Assembly: GCA_900757655.1 (NCBI GenBank)
Contig: CAAEOT010000028.1
Location: forward strand, 1-15,018
DNA length: 15,018 nt
Reading direction: 5' to 3'
Origin: an uncultured Oscillospiraceae bacterium
GTDB taxonomy: Bacteria; Bacillota; Clostridia; Oscillospirales; Oscillospiraceae
The position numbers were made by a program, and so were the translations under genes. The notes under the pieces are model-generated. The model had not been told where the DNA came from. It searched no databases and saw nothing but the letters and a program-made list of their open reading frames with translations. Positions 1 to 6,535 of the stretch are shown one piece after another. The first letter of the stretch is position 1. Every line of letters begins with the position of its first letter.

Positions 1-53
1 AAATCCCCGCCGGTACCGAAGTGCGAGGCGGTAGGAGAGAAGATAATAGAATT

Positions 54-1523
54 ATGGGAAATGTCAGAGTTGTTGACGCAATTATCATTGTCGTCTACTT
101 TGCGGTCATGGCGGTCATGGGTATCATCGCTTATCGCCGCAACAAGACCAGTGAGGACTTTTTTGTCGCCGGCAAGTCCATGGGTACGTTCTCTCTGGCG
201 GCTATGTGGCTGTCGTCCTGGATCGGCGGTTCTTCCATCGTGGGCACATCCACGGATGCTTATAATCTTGGCGTTACCGGCGGTTGGTACGTAACGATCC
301 TGGCGGTTGGATGTGTGGTCTTCGGCCTCACATTCTCCAAGGTGACAAAAACACTGGGCGACAAGCTCAAAAACATTACTTATCCCGGCCTGATCATGAG
401 CCGGTATGACCGCGTCTCGAGCGATATCGTGATTATTTGCTGCTTTCTTGCGAACGTCGGCTTCCTGGCCAGCCAGCTCGTTGCCATGGGCAGTATGCTG
501 ACGACGATCACGGGCTGGAGCGCATCGACCTGCTTTATCATCAGCACCGTTATCACCATTGCATATTCCGCCATCGGTGGTTTGATGGCAATTAAATATA
601 CGACCTGGATCCAGTTCATTCTCATTGTTCTGGGTACAGTTGTCCTGGGAATTCCGCTGTCTGCCAAGGCAATGGGCGGGTTCAGCCAGCTGCAGACGCT
701 TCCTCCCGAGTGGTTTGACATCGGCCGCCGCGGCTGGCCGACGATCCTTGCGCTCGGTGTGAGTTCTGTGTTCTCGTTTTTCACCAGCATGGACAGCTAC
801 ACCCGATGCTTTGCTGCCAAAAACGAACGGGTCGCCCGCGACGGCGCCCTCTGGGCGGGCCTCGGCGTGTTCTTCATCGCAATTGGCGCCACCATCATGG
901 GCATGGCTGCCAAGGTCTTGCTGCCGGAGCTCCCTGAAGGCAGCAGTGCCTATGCTGCCCTTGTGGCAAAGTTCTTCCCGGTCGGCATTTCCGGTCTCGT
1001 GCTGGTTGGCGTGTTCGCCGCGATCATGTCGACAGGCGTCGTGTGCATCAACTGCTGTTCGGCCAACATCAGTGTGGACATTTATAAAGAGCGCATCAAA
1101 CCGGACGCCCCGGATCGCAGCGTCATGGTGCTCGGCATCATCAGCTCGCTGCTTGTCGGCGTTGTCGGTGCACTGCTTGCCTGGTGGAAGTATGACATCA
1201 TCGAGCTGCTGCTGCTCGCCTTCACGTTCCAGGCCTCGGCGCTGTTTTTCCCAACGGTATTCGGAGTGTTCTGGAAAAAGCCGACAGCGAAAGCCTCCTC
1301 TGTCAGTATGATCGTGTCGCTGGCGGTGGTGCTCCTCTGGCTGGTTGGCGATGGCTTCGGCTGGGGCGGCATCTTTACGATCGACGCGCTCTGGCCCGGC
1401 CTGCTATCATCGGGTGTCGTGTTTTTCGTCATGACGCTTGCAGGTAAACCTACGGAGGCAGACAAGCAGCGTTGTGAGATCTTTTTCGCAAACCCGGACG
1501 CAAAACCGGAAGAAATAAAGTAA
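54..1523 (+). CDS. Sodium:solute symporter (SSS family)
   Basis: A 489-residue multi-pass membrane protein of the sodium/solute symporter family, which couples Na+ entry to uptake of a solute such as a carboxylate, amino acid or sugar. Hydrophobic segments run almost the whole length, compatible with the usual 13 helices. The N-terminal half has the family-typical glycine/serine-rich stretch (WLSSWIGGSSIVGTSTDAY, about residues 50-70) that in relatives lies near the Na+ and substrate sites. I chose ATG 54 over an in-frame GTG at 21, because the 11 residues between are charged and unlike a transporter start, and because AGGAGAG at 33-39 precedes the ATG, though the spacing is rather long. It is the first gene of a same-strand run with a dehydrogenase 32 nt downstream, so a small organic acid is a reasonable guess for its substrate. 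The promoter lies outside the window. Confidence 0.9.
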   Translation: MGNVRVVDAIIIVVYFAVMAVMGIIAYRRNKTSEDFFVAGKSMGTFSLAAMWLSSWIGGSSIVGTSTDAYNLGVTGGWYVTILAVGCVVFGLTFSKVTKTLGDKLKNITYPGLIMSRYDRVSSDIVIICCFLANVGFLASQLVAMGSMLTTITGWSASTCFIISTVITIAYSAIGGLMAIKYTTWIQFILIVLGTVVLGIPLSAKAMGGFSQLQTLPPEWFDIGRRGWPTILALGVSSVFSFFTSMDSYTRCFAAKNERVARDGALWAGLGVFFIAIGATIMGMAAKVLLPELPEGSSAYAALVAKFFPVGISGLVLVGVFAAIMSTGVVCINCCSANISVDIYKERIKPDAPDRSVMVLGIISSLLVGVVGALLAWWKYDIIELLLLAFTFQASALFFPTVFGVFWKKPTAKASSVSMIVSLAVVLLWLVGDGFGWGGIFTIDALWPGLLSSGVVFFVMTLAGKPTEADKQRCEIFFANPDAKPEEIK

Positions 1524-1555
1524 AGAAAATCGTGCAAACAGAAAGGGAAACGAAA

Positions 1556-2569
1556 ATGAAACTAGTTTACGCAGAGACCCCTGCAACCATGGGACAGGAC
1601 CATTCTGTCGATGACAGCTTCCTGCCGGAAGGTGTTACGCACATCATTTCCGAGTATGATCCGGCACAGCCGATCACCTCTGAGAAGAACCAGAAGTTCA
1701 TCGCGGACATCAAGGACGCCGACATCATTATCAACAGCTATGTCGACTTCCAGGAAGAACTCCTTGATGCCATGGATCACTGCAAGGTGATTTCCTTCCA
1801 GTCCACTGGCTACAATGCCGCCAACCTCGAGTACGCCGCCAAGAAGGGTGTTGCCGTTGTTTCCATCCGTGACTACTGCACGCAGGAGACGGCCGAGAAC
1901 GCCATCGCTTCCATGATGTGTCTGCAGCGCAACACCATCAACTACAACCGCGCGATCCAGGAGGATAAGATCTGGGATTACAGCCTGTTCCCGGGTATGC
2001 AGCGTGTTGAGGGACAGACCATGGCCATCATCGGCTTCGGCCGTATCGGCCAGCACGTCGGCCGCATCGCCGGCAAGGGCCTGGGCATGAAGGTCATTGC
2101 CTATGATCCGTTCCTGCCGCCTGAGATCGCCAAGGAGCAGGGCGTGGAACTCGTCGATCTGGACACCGCGCTTGCAGAGGGCGACGTTATCTCCGTGCAC
2201 ATGAATCTTACGGCTGACAACAAGTATTTCTTCACCAAAGAGACCTTTGCAAAGATGAAGAAGCACCCGATCTTCATCAACGAGGGCCGCGGCGAGATGG
2301 TCGAAGAGGCTGCGCTCAAGTGGGCTCTGGATGAGGGCATTATTCGCGGTGCCGGCATTGATATGCTCGAGTCGGAAGACCCGGATCTGAGCAAGTGCGT
2401 GCTCATCGAGGATCCTCCGCGCAAGAACCTCATCATCAATCCGCACAGCGGCTACTGGTCCGATACCTCGGACTATCTGGTGCGCAAGTATTCCATGGAA
2501 AACGCCATGAACTATGTCAACGGCAACTTTGACGCTGTCCATGACATTCGCAACGGTGTGAGAAAGTAA
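1556..2569 (+). CDS. D-2-hydroxyacid dehydrogenase (NAD-dependent)
   Basis: A 337-residue soluble oxidoreductase of the D-isomer-specific 2-hydroxyacid dehydrogenase family, which interconverts a 2-keto acid and the (R)-2-hydroxy acid. The Rossmann motif GFGRIG spans residues 160-165. An aspartate at the end of the next strand (AYDPF, D184) favours NAD+ over NADP+. The catalytic set is in the expected order: Arg245 in NEGRGEMV, a Glu in GIDMLESEDP (about 272) and His297 in NPHSGYW. Length is normal for the family. Start ATG 1556 is chosen because AAAGGG (1542-1547) sits 8 nt upstream; an upstream in-frame ATG at 1532 lacks such a site. Lying between two transporter genes, it probably acts on the imported compound or on a product derived from it. 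D-lactate, 2-hydroxyisocaproate, phosphoglycerate-type or other substrates cannot be told apart from sequence alone. Confidence 0.9.
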   Translation: MKLVYAETPATMGQDHSVDDSFLPEGVTHIISEYDPAQPITSEKNQKFIADIKDADIIINSYVDFQEELLDAMDHCKVISFQSTGYNAANLEYAAKKGVAVVSIRDYCTQETAENAIASMMCLQRNTINYNRAIQEDKIWDYSLFPGMQRVEGQTMAIIGFGRIGQHVGRIAGKGLGMKVIAYDPFLPPEIAKEQGVELVDLDTALAEGDVISVHMNLTADNKYFFTKETFAKMKKHPIFINEGRGEMVEEAALKWALDEGIIRGAGIDMLESEDPDLSKCVLIEDPPRKNLIINPHSGYWSDTSDYLVRKYSMENAMNYVNGNFDAVHDIRNGVRK

Positions 2570-2577
2570 ATTTCCCC

Positions 2578-2593
2578 TCCGGGGCCTCCCGGA
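2578..2593 (+). other. Short GC hairpin between dehydrogenase and MFS genes
   Basis: TCCGGG (2578-2583) and CCCGGA (2588-2593) can form a 6-bp stem with a 4-nt loop, 8 nt after the dehydrogenase stop. No U-tract follows closely (AAAATGATAAG), so it is not a good intrinsic terminator. It could protect the 3' end of the upstream message or tune downstream expression. It may also be chance in GC-rich DNA. Confidence 0.3.
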
Positions 2594-2630
2594 AAATGAT
2601 AAGTTTTATTTGAAAGAGAGGATTTACCCC

Positions 2631-3914
2631 ATGAAGAAGTGGAAAGGTATGGTGGGCGTCCTTGCGTGCGCCTTCCTGTACTCCTCGATGTACCTGCTGC
2701 CTTATATCAAGTACATCTTCTATGACGCAATCGTTGCGGCGACTGGCTTTACCAATACGCAGATCGGCATCACGCTGAGTGTTTACATTGTCGCGGCCAT
2801 CATCAGCACGGTCCCCAGCGGCTGGATCGCCGACCGCTTCCCGCCCAAGAAAATGCTGGTCATGTCCGGTGTCGCGCACGCGATCTTCAGTGTCATGGCG
2901 CTGCTGTTCATCCGCAGCTACACGATGACGCTCGTGTGCTTCTTCCTGATGGGCCTGTCGAGCACGCTGGCCTTCTGGTCACCGGTGTTCAAGGCCGTTT
3001 CCATGGCCGGTTCCAAGGAAGACCAGGGCAAGTTTTACGGCCTGTTTGAGGGCTTCAACGGCATCGGCAGTATGCTCTTCAACTTTGGTGCTCTGTGGGT
3101 GTTCGCCCGCGTGACCAGCGGTTCCGTCGATGCCCTGAAGGCTGTCTACATCTTCTATATTGCGGCCTCCGTCGTCTCGACGCTTCTGGTCGCGTTCCTG
3201 TATCATGCGCAGCTCGACGCCGTCGATACCGAAAACAAGGAAAAGCCGGAACAGGAAAAGCGCGCGAGCACCAAGGAGATCTTCCGTGTATTCAAGATGC
3301 CTAAGGTCTGGATGTTCAGCCTGATGGTCTTTGGCGTGTACGGCTTCTACTGTGGCAGCAGCTACCTGACGCCTTACTTCTCCACCGTGCTCGGTGTCAG
3401 CGTTGCTTTCTCCGGCGGCCTCGCTACCCTGAAAAACTACGGCACCCGTCTGGTCGGCGCTCCCATCGCCGGTGCGATCTGCGACAAGATCGGCCGCCTG
3501 AAGTTCATGGTCATCGGCTTCGTTGTCGCCATCGTTCTGATGATCGCCTTCATGATGATGCCGGCTTCCAACAGCGCGCTCGTGCCCATCATGATCCTCA
3601 TGTTTGCTCTCGCGCTGGTTGACGTGGCCATGAAGGGCGTGCAGTTCTCCGTATTCGATGAGATCGGTGTCGACCAGAGCGTCAACGGCATGGCCATCTC
3701 CATCGCCAGCCTTGTCGGCTTCAACCTGCCTGATGTGGCCCTGCATCCGATCTTCGGTGCCATCCTCGACGCCAATGAGCCGGTCGCAGCCTATAAGATC
3801 ATTTTTGCCTGCCTGCTGGGTATGCTCGTGCTGGGCTTTGTCATGAGCCTGATCCTCACGCTCATGCAGAAGAAGAGCCCGAAGCAGCCGGAGCCGGCCA
3901 AAGCGGCAGAGTAA
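2631..3914 (+). CDS. MFS transporter
   Basis: A 427-residue inner-membrane carrier of the Major Facilitator Superfamily with about 12 hydrophobic segments in two halves, joined by a charged cytoplasmic loop (ENKEKPEQEKRASTKE, about residues 203-218). The loop 2-3 signature is present as GWIADRFPPKKML near residues 64-76, matching the GxxxDRxGRR-type motif, with a degenerate copy in the second half (GAICDKIGRLKFM). Start ATG 2631 follows GAGAGG (2616-2621) with 9-nt spacing; an in-frame ATG at 2610 is less well placed. Its position between a hydroxyacid dehydrogenase and CoA-transferase genes suggests carriage of an organic acid, perhaps as uptake partner or product exporter for the symporter upstream. 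The MFS fold does not fix the substrate. Confidence 0.88.
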   Translation: MKKWKGMVGVLACAFLYSSMYLLPYIKYIFYDAIVAATGFTNTQIGITLSVYIVAAIISTVPSGWIADRFPPKKMLVMSGVAHAIFSVMALLFIRSYTMTLVCFFLMGLSSTLAFWSPVFKAVSMAGSKEDQGKFYGLFEGFNGIGSMLFNFGALWVFARVTSGSVDALKAVYIFYIAASVVSTLLVAFLYHAQLDAVDTENKEKPEQEKRASTKEIFRVFKMPKVWMFSLMVFGVYGFYCGSSYLTPYFSTVLGVSVAFSGGLATLKNYGTRLVGAPIAGAICDKIGRLKFMVIGFVVAIVLMIAFMMMPASNSALVPIMILMFALALVDVAMKGVQFSVFDEIGVDQSVNGMAISIASLVGFNLPDVALHPIFGAILDANEPVAAYKIIFACLLGMLVLGFVMSLILTLMQKKSPKQPEPAKAAE

Positions 3915-3941
3915 TTCCCGATTCCATTCTTTCCTTTCGGA

Positions 3942-3965
3942 GCATACCGGTTCCGGCCGGTATGC
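3942..3965 (+). terminator. Hairpin after MFS gene, possible weak terminator
   Basis: GCATACCGG (3942-3950) and CCGGTATGC (3957-3965) form a perfect 9-bp stem with a 6-nt loop, 27 nt after the MFS stop codon. The following bases (CCCGGTTCTGATTCTG) hold only scattered Ts, so termination is probably partial. It may divide the locus into an upstream transport/dehydrogenase part and a downstream CoA-transferase part. Confidence 0.5.
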
Positions 3966-4012
3966 CCCGGTTCTGATTCTGATAATAGCTACCTATCTCT
4001 TTGCATCTCTCT

Positions 4013-4039
4013 GGCCCGGTCGTCTATGCCGGCCGGGCC
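4013..4039 (+). other. Second inverted repeat upstream of CoA-transferase genes
   Basis: GGCCCGG (4013-4019) pairs with CCGGGCC (4033-4039) across a 13-nt loop and is followed by TCTCTTACG. Together with the hairpin at 3942-3965 it makes this 191-nt gap structured. It could be a weak terminator, an attenuator or a leader element of the CoA-transferase message. I see no convincing sigma-70 promoter in the gap. Confidence 0.35.
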
Positions 4040-4105
4040 TCTCTTACGCGAACTTCTGCGAATGTCACAGAAAGGTATGGGGCCTGTGCGGCCTCCCCGA
4101 AAACT

Positions 4106-4786
4106 ATGAAAAACAAAGTTGTAGATATCGACACAGCGATCGATCAAATCAAAAAGAATGACACCGTTTTGTTCGGCGGCTTCGGCAACGTGGGCGCACC
4201 GTTGCACCTGCTGTATGCGCTGGCAAAGCGTCCAGATATCGACGGTCTGACCCTCGTGTCCGAGGATATGCACTACGGCGGCCTGAACTACGTTCAGGGG
4301 CCGGAGGTGCTGTATCAGACCGGTCAGCTCAAAAAGATCATCGTCAGCTTCATCGGCAGTCACAAGGTGATCGAAAATGCCATCAATGACGGCAAACTCG
4401 AGCTGGAGTTCGTGCCGCAGGGCACGCTGGCTGAGCGTCTGCGCGCCGCAGGCTCCGGCCTCGGCGGGTTCTACACGCCCACCGGCGTTGGCACCGAAGT
4501 CGAGCAGGGCAAAGAGACCAAGATCATCGATGGCAAGAAGTATATCTTTGAAAAGCCGCTGCGCGGCAACGTCGCGCTCGTCAAGGCCTATAAGGCCGAC
4601 CGAATGGGCAACGCTGTCTTCAAGCTCACGGCGGCTAACTTCAACCCCTGGATGGCGACGGCTGCCGACACGGTCATCCTCGAGGTCGAGCAGCTCGTCG
4701 AGGTTGGCGAGATCGATCCGGATGACGTGCAGCTGCCCGGTTTCTTCGTGGACTATATCGTTGTCAAGGAAGGAGCGATGTTCTGA
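4106..4786 (+). CDS. CoA-transferase subunit A (type I, 3-oxoacid/acetate type)
   Basis: A 226-residue alpha subunit of a two-subunit type I CoA-transferase, which moves CoA between an acyl-CoA and a free carboxylic acid. It shows the family's N-terminal glycine-rich loop (FGGFGNVGAP, residues 22-31) and the later PQGTLAERLRAAGSGLGGFYTPTG region, as in AtoD/ScoA/CtfA proteins. Length is normal. The ATG at 4106 is the only start giving the usual N-terminus, but no Shine-Dalgarno sequence lies at normal distance: the nearest purine run (GAAAGG, 4070-4075) is 30 nt away with a GC hairpin between. Its stop codon shares one base with the start of subunit B, so the two are translationally coupled. 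Butyrate/acetoacetate, acetate or longer acids are all possible substrates. Confidence 0.92.
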   Translation: MKNKVVDIDTAIDQIKKNDTVLFGGFGNVGAPLHLLYALAKRPDIDGLTLVSEDMHYGGLNYVQGPEVLYQTGQLKKIIVSFIGSHKVIENAINDGKLELEFVPQGTLAERLRAAGSGLGGFYTPTGVGTEVEQGKETKIIDGKKYIFEKPLRGNVALVKAYKADRMGNAVFKLTAANFNPWMATAADTVILEVEQLVEVGEIDPDDVQLPGFFVDYIVVKEGAMF

Positions 4787-5514
4787 TGGGAAAACGTGAA
4801 TTCATTGCCAGGAATGTCGCCGCCATGTTTCACGACGGCGATGTGGTCAACCTCGGTGTTGGTATTCCGACACTGGCGAGCACCTATGTGCCGGAGGGCA
4901 TGACGGTGCTGTTCCACGCGGAAAACGGCTGCGTGGGTGCGGGCGAAGCCGGTGGTTTCCCGTGGGATTTCTCAACGCGCGAGAGCGTGATCGCCTGGAT
5001 GGACAGCTGCGCCGGCGAAAAGGGGAGCTGGAAGACTGTACACAAGGATCTGTGCAACGCCAGCGGCGAAGTCATCACACTTATCCCCGGTGCCTGCTGC
5101 TTTGACAGCACGATGGCGTTTGCCATTGCACGCGGCGGCCACCTGGATGCGACCGTGCTCGGCGCACTGCAGGTCGACGAGGCTTGCAACCTTGCCAACT
5201 GGAAGATCCCCGGCAAGAAGCTCAACGGCATGGGCGGCGCGATGGACATCGTCAGCGGCGCCAAAAAGGTCATCATCGCCATGGAGCACTGCACGAAAAA
5301 CGGGGATGCGAAGATCGTGGAGCACTGCTCGCTGCCGCTTACGGCGCCCGGCTGTGTGAATACGATCGTGACGGAGCTGTGCATCATCGACTGCAAGCCC
5401 GGCTGCCTGACGGTTACGGCGATTGCGCCCGGCGTGACGCCCGACGAGATCCGCGCCAAGACCGGTGCGCACCTGTGCTTTGCCGCGCAGCTGGAGACCA
5501 TGCTCAGCGAGTGA
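4786..5514 (+). CDS. CoA-transferase subunit B (catalytic Glu subunit)
   Basis: A 242-residue beta subunit pairing with the gene just upstream. It carries the catalytic glutamate of type I CoA-transferases in HAENG (Glu46), which forms the covalent glutamyl-CoA intermediate. Later family blocks are present: PGACCFDS, GGHLDATVLGALQVDE, NWKIPGKKLNGMGGAMD and a C-terminal IAPGVTPDEIRAKTGA. The start overlaps the upstream stop as TGATG, with AGGAG at 4771-4775. Between the ENG motif and the PGACCFDS block it has about 20 residues more than I recall for AtoA/CtfB-type subunits, which are about 216-221 residues long. The extra part (GFPWDFSTRESVIAWMDS and following) is close to the active site in sequence and may affect acyl specificity. 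With subunit A it probably works in the cytoplasm as a heterotetramer, as known for the family. Confidence 0.92.
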   Translation: MGKREFIARNVAAMFHDGDVVNLGVGIPTLASTYVPEGMTVLFHAENGCVGAGEAGGFPWDFSTRESVIAWMDSCAGEKGSWKTVHKDLCNASGEVITLIPGACCFDSTMAFAIARGGHLDATVLGALQVDEACNLANWKIPGKKLNGMGGAMDIVSGAKKVIIAMEHCTKNGDAKIVEHCSLPLTAPGCVNTIVTELCIIDCKPGCLTVTAIAPGVTPDEIRAKTGAHLCFAAQLETMLSE

Positions 5515-5532
5515 TCTCCCGCCAATAAAAAA

Positions 5533-5547
5533 CCGGGCATTGCCCGG
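5533..5547. terminator. Small perfect hairpin between CoA-transferase B and SDR
   Basis: CCGGGC and GCCCGG form a 6-bp stem with an ATT loop, 18 nt after the subunit B stop. The T-tract expected of an intrinsic terminator is on the minus-strand side only (AATAAAAAA precedes it on +), so it is oriented to stop leftward transcription. On the + strand it is followed by AAAATATATC and should allow read-through to the SDR gene. It may act as an RNA-processing or stability element. Confidence 0.4.
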
Positions 5548-5589
5548 AAAATATATCGTGATCTGCGGATCTATGAAAGGAGCTTATCT

Positions 5590-6363
5590 ATGAGCGAACG
5601 ATTTCAGGGCAGAGTTGCCATTGTGACCGGCGGTGGCAGTGGCATCGGCGCTGCCGTGGCCAAACGCCTGGCAGCAGACGGCGCAAAAATGGTTGTTGTC
5701 TTTGGTCGCCGGCTCAGTGCCCTGCAGAAAACAGTCGATGCGATCGGTGCCGACCACTGCTATGCCATGTCCGTGGATGTCAGTGACGAGGAGCAGGTCA
5801 AAGCGGCCGTTGCCAAGGTCCACGAGATGTTCGGCACGGTGGATATTCTGGCCAACATGGCCGGCATCCCGGGCCCGAGCGAGCGCGTGGAGGACTACAC
5901 GTTTGATGACTTCAAGAAGGTCTACAGCATCAACGTCTTCGGCACGTTCCTGACCATGAAGTATTGCCTGCCGATTATGCAGGCGCAGCACCGCGGCGCG
6001 ATCGTCAATACGTGCTCCTGCTCTGGTATGCGCGGCTACCAGCTGGAGATTGGCTATGGTTCCAGCAAGTTTGCTGTCATGGGCATGACCATGAACGCGG
6101 CCAATGAAAATGGCGGCAACGGCGTGCGCATCAACTGCTATGCCCCCGGCTGGGTGGACACCGATATGCTCGACTCCATCCTGAGCCAGTATGAAGTCAC
6201 CAAGGGTGTGCACACCGAGAAAAACGAGCTGAAAAACGGCACAATGACCCGTCCCAGCACTGCGGAAGAGATGGCCAACGTCGTCTGCTTCCTCCTGTCC
6301 GATGAGGCTTCCTATGTCAACGGCGCGAACTTTGTCTGCGACGGCGGCAAGACCCTCGGCTGA
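5590..6363 (+). CDS. Short-chain dehydrogenase/reductase (SDR)
   Basis: A 257-residue classical SDR, an NAD(P)-dependent alcohol/ketone oxidoreductase. The cofactor motif TGGGSGIG is at residues 13-20. NMAG (89-92) is a one-residue variant of the usual NNAG. Asn115 sits in SINVFG. Ser143, Tyr156 and Lys160 (in YGSSK) form the catalytic set, and PGWVDT (186-191) follows. The absence of an acidic residue right after the second strand (VVVFGRR) and the following arginines lean towards NADP(H), which is an inference. AAAGGAG (5576-5582) gives a 7-nt spacing to ATG 5590. Its place behind CoA-transferase genes recalls 3-hydroxybutyrate dehydrogenase next to 3-oxoacid CoA-transferase in ketone-body use. 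Sequence alone does not separate that from the many other SDR activities. Confidence 0.9.
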   Translation: MSERFQGRVAIVTGGGSGIGAAVAKRLAADGAKMVVVFGRRLSALQKTVDAIGADHCYAMSVDVSDEEQVKAAVAKVHEMFGTVDILANMAGIPGPSERVEDYTFDDFKKVYSINVFGTFLTMKYCLPIMQAQHRGAIVNTCSCSGMRGYQLEIGYGSSKFAVMGMTMNAANENGGNGVRINCYAPGWVDTDMLDSILSQYEVTKGVHTEKNELKNGTMTRPSTAEEMANVVCFLLSDEASYVNGANFVCDGGKTLG

Positions 6364-6383
6364 TCCAATACTCCCTTCTTTCT

Positions 6384-6423
6384 TTTTTCTGTTATTCTGT
6401 AAAACCTTTTTCTGTTATTCTGT
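6384..6423. repeat. 17-nt tandem direct repeat in the SDR 3' region
   Basis: TTTTTCTGTTATTCTGT occurs at 6384-6400 and again exactly at 6407-6423, a 23-nt period, inside a T/C-rich stretch between the SDR stop and the terminator. The stretch 6364-6478 has no gene I can support. It may be a slippage product. Confidence 0.7.
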
Positions 6424-6478
6424 TTTATTTGCTATCTCTCTTTGCATCTCCTTATTTTCAATTTCCTAATCTCTCCTA

Positions 6479-6517
6479 GCACAAAACCGGGAAAGCTTTG
6501 CTTTCCCGGTTTTGTGC
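6479..6517. terminator. Bidirectional terminator between SDR and nadE
   Basis: A perfect 18-bp inverted repeat (6479-6496 with 6500-6517) has a TTT loop. The core is CCGGGAAAGC/GCTTTCCCGG, flanked by AAAA on the left arm and TTTT on the right arm, so each strand presents a U-run in its 3' arm. It lies between convergent genes and should end both messages. Confidence 0.9.
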
Positions 6518-6535
6518 ATATGTATGTTCTTTTCC

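Noticed and set aside
1562..2542. 326-codon open frame antisense to the D-2-hydroxyacid dehydrogenase
   Set aside because: The plus-strand gene has complete cofactor and catalytic motifs; the antisense product has none.
3996..6450. 14-nt shared string TCTCTTTGCATCTC at 3996-4009 and 6437-6450
   Set aside because: It is low-complexity C/T-rich sequence, and one such match is expected by chance in about 15 kb; no extended similarity flanks it.
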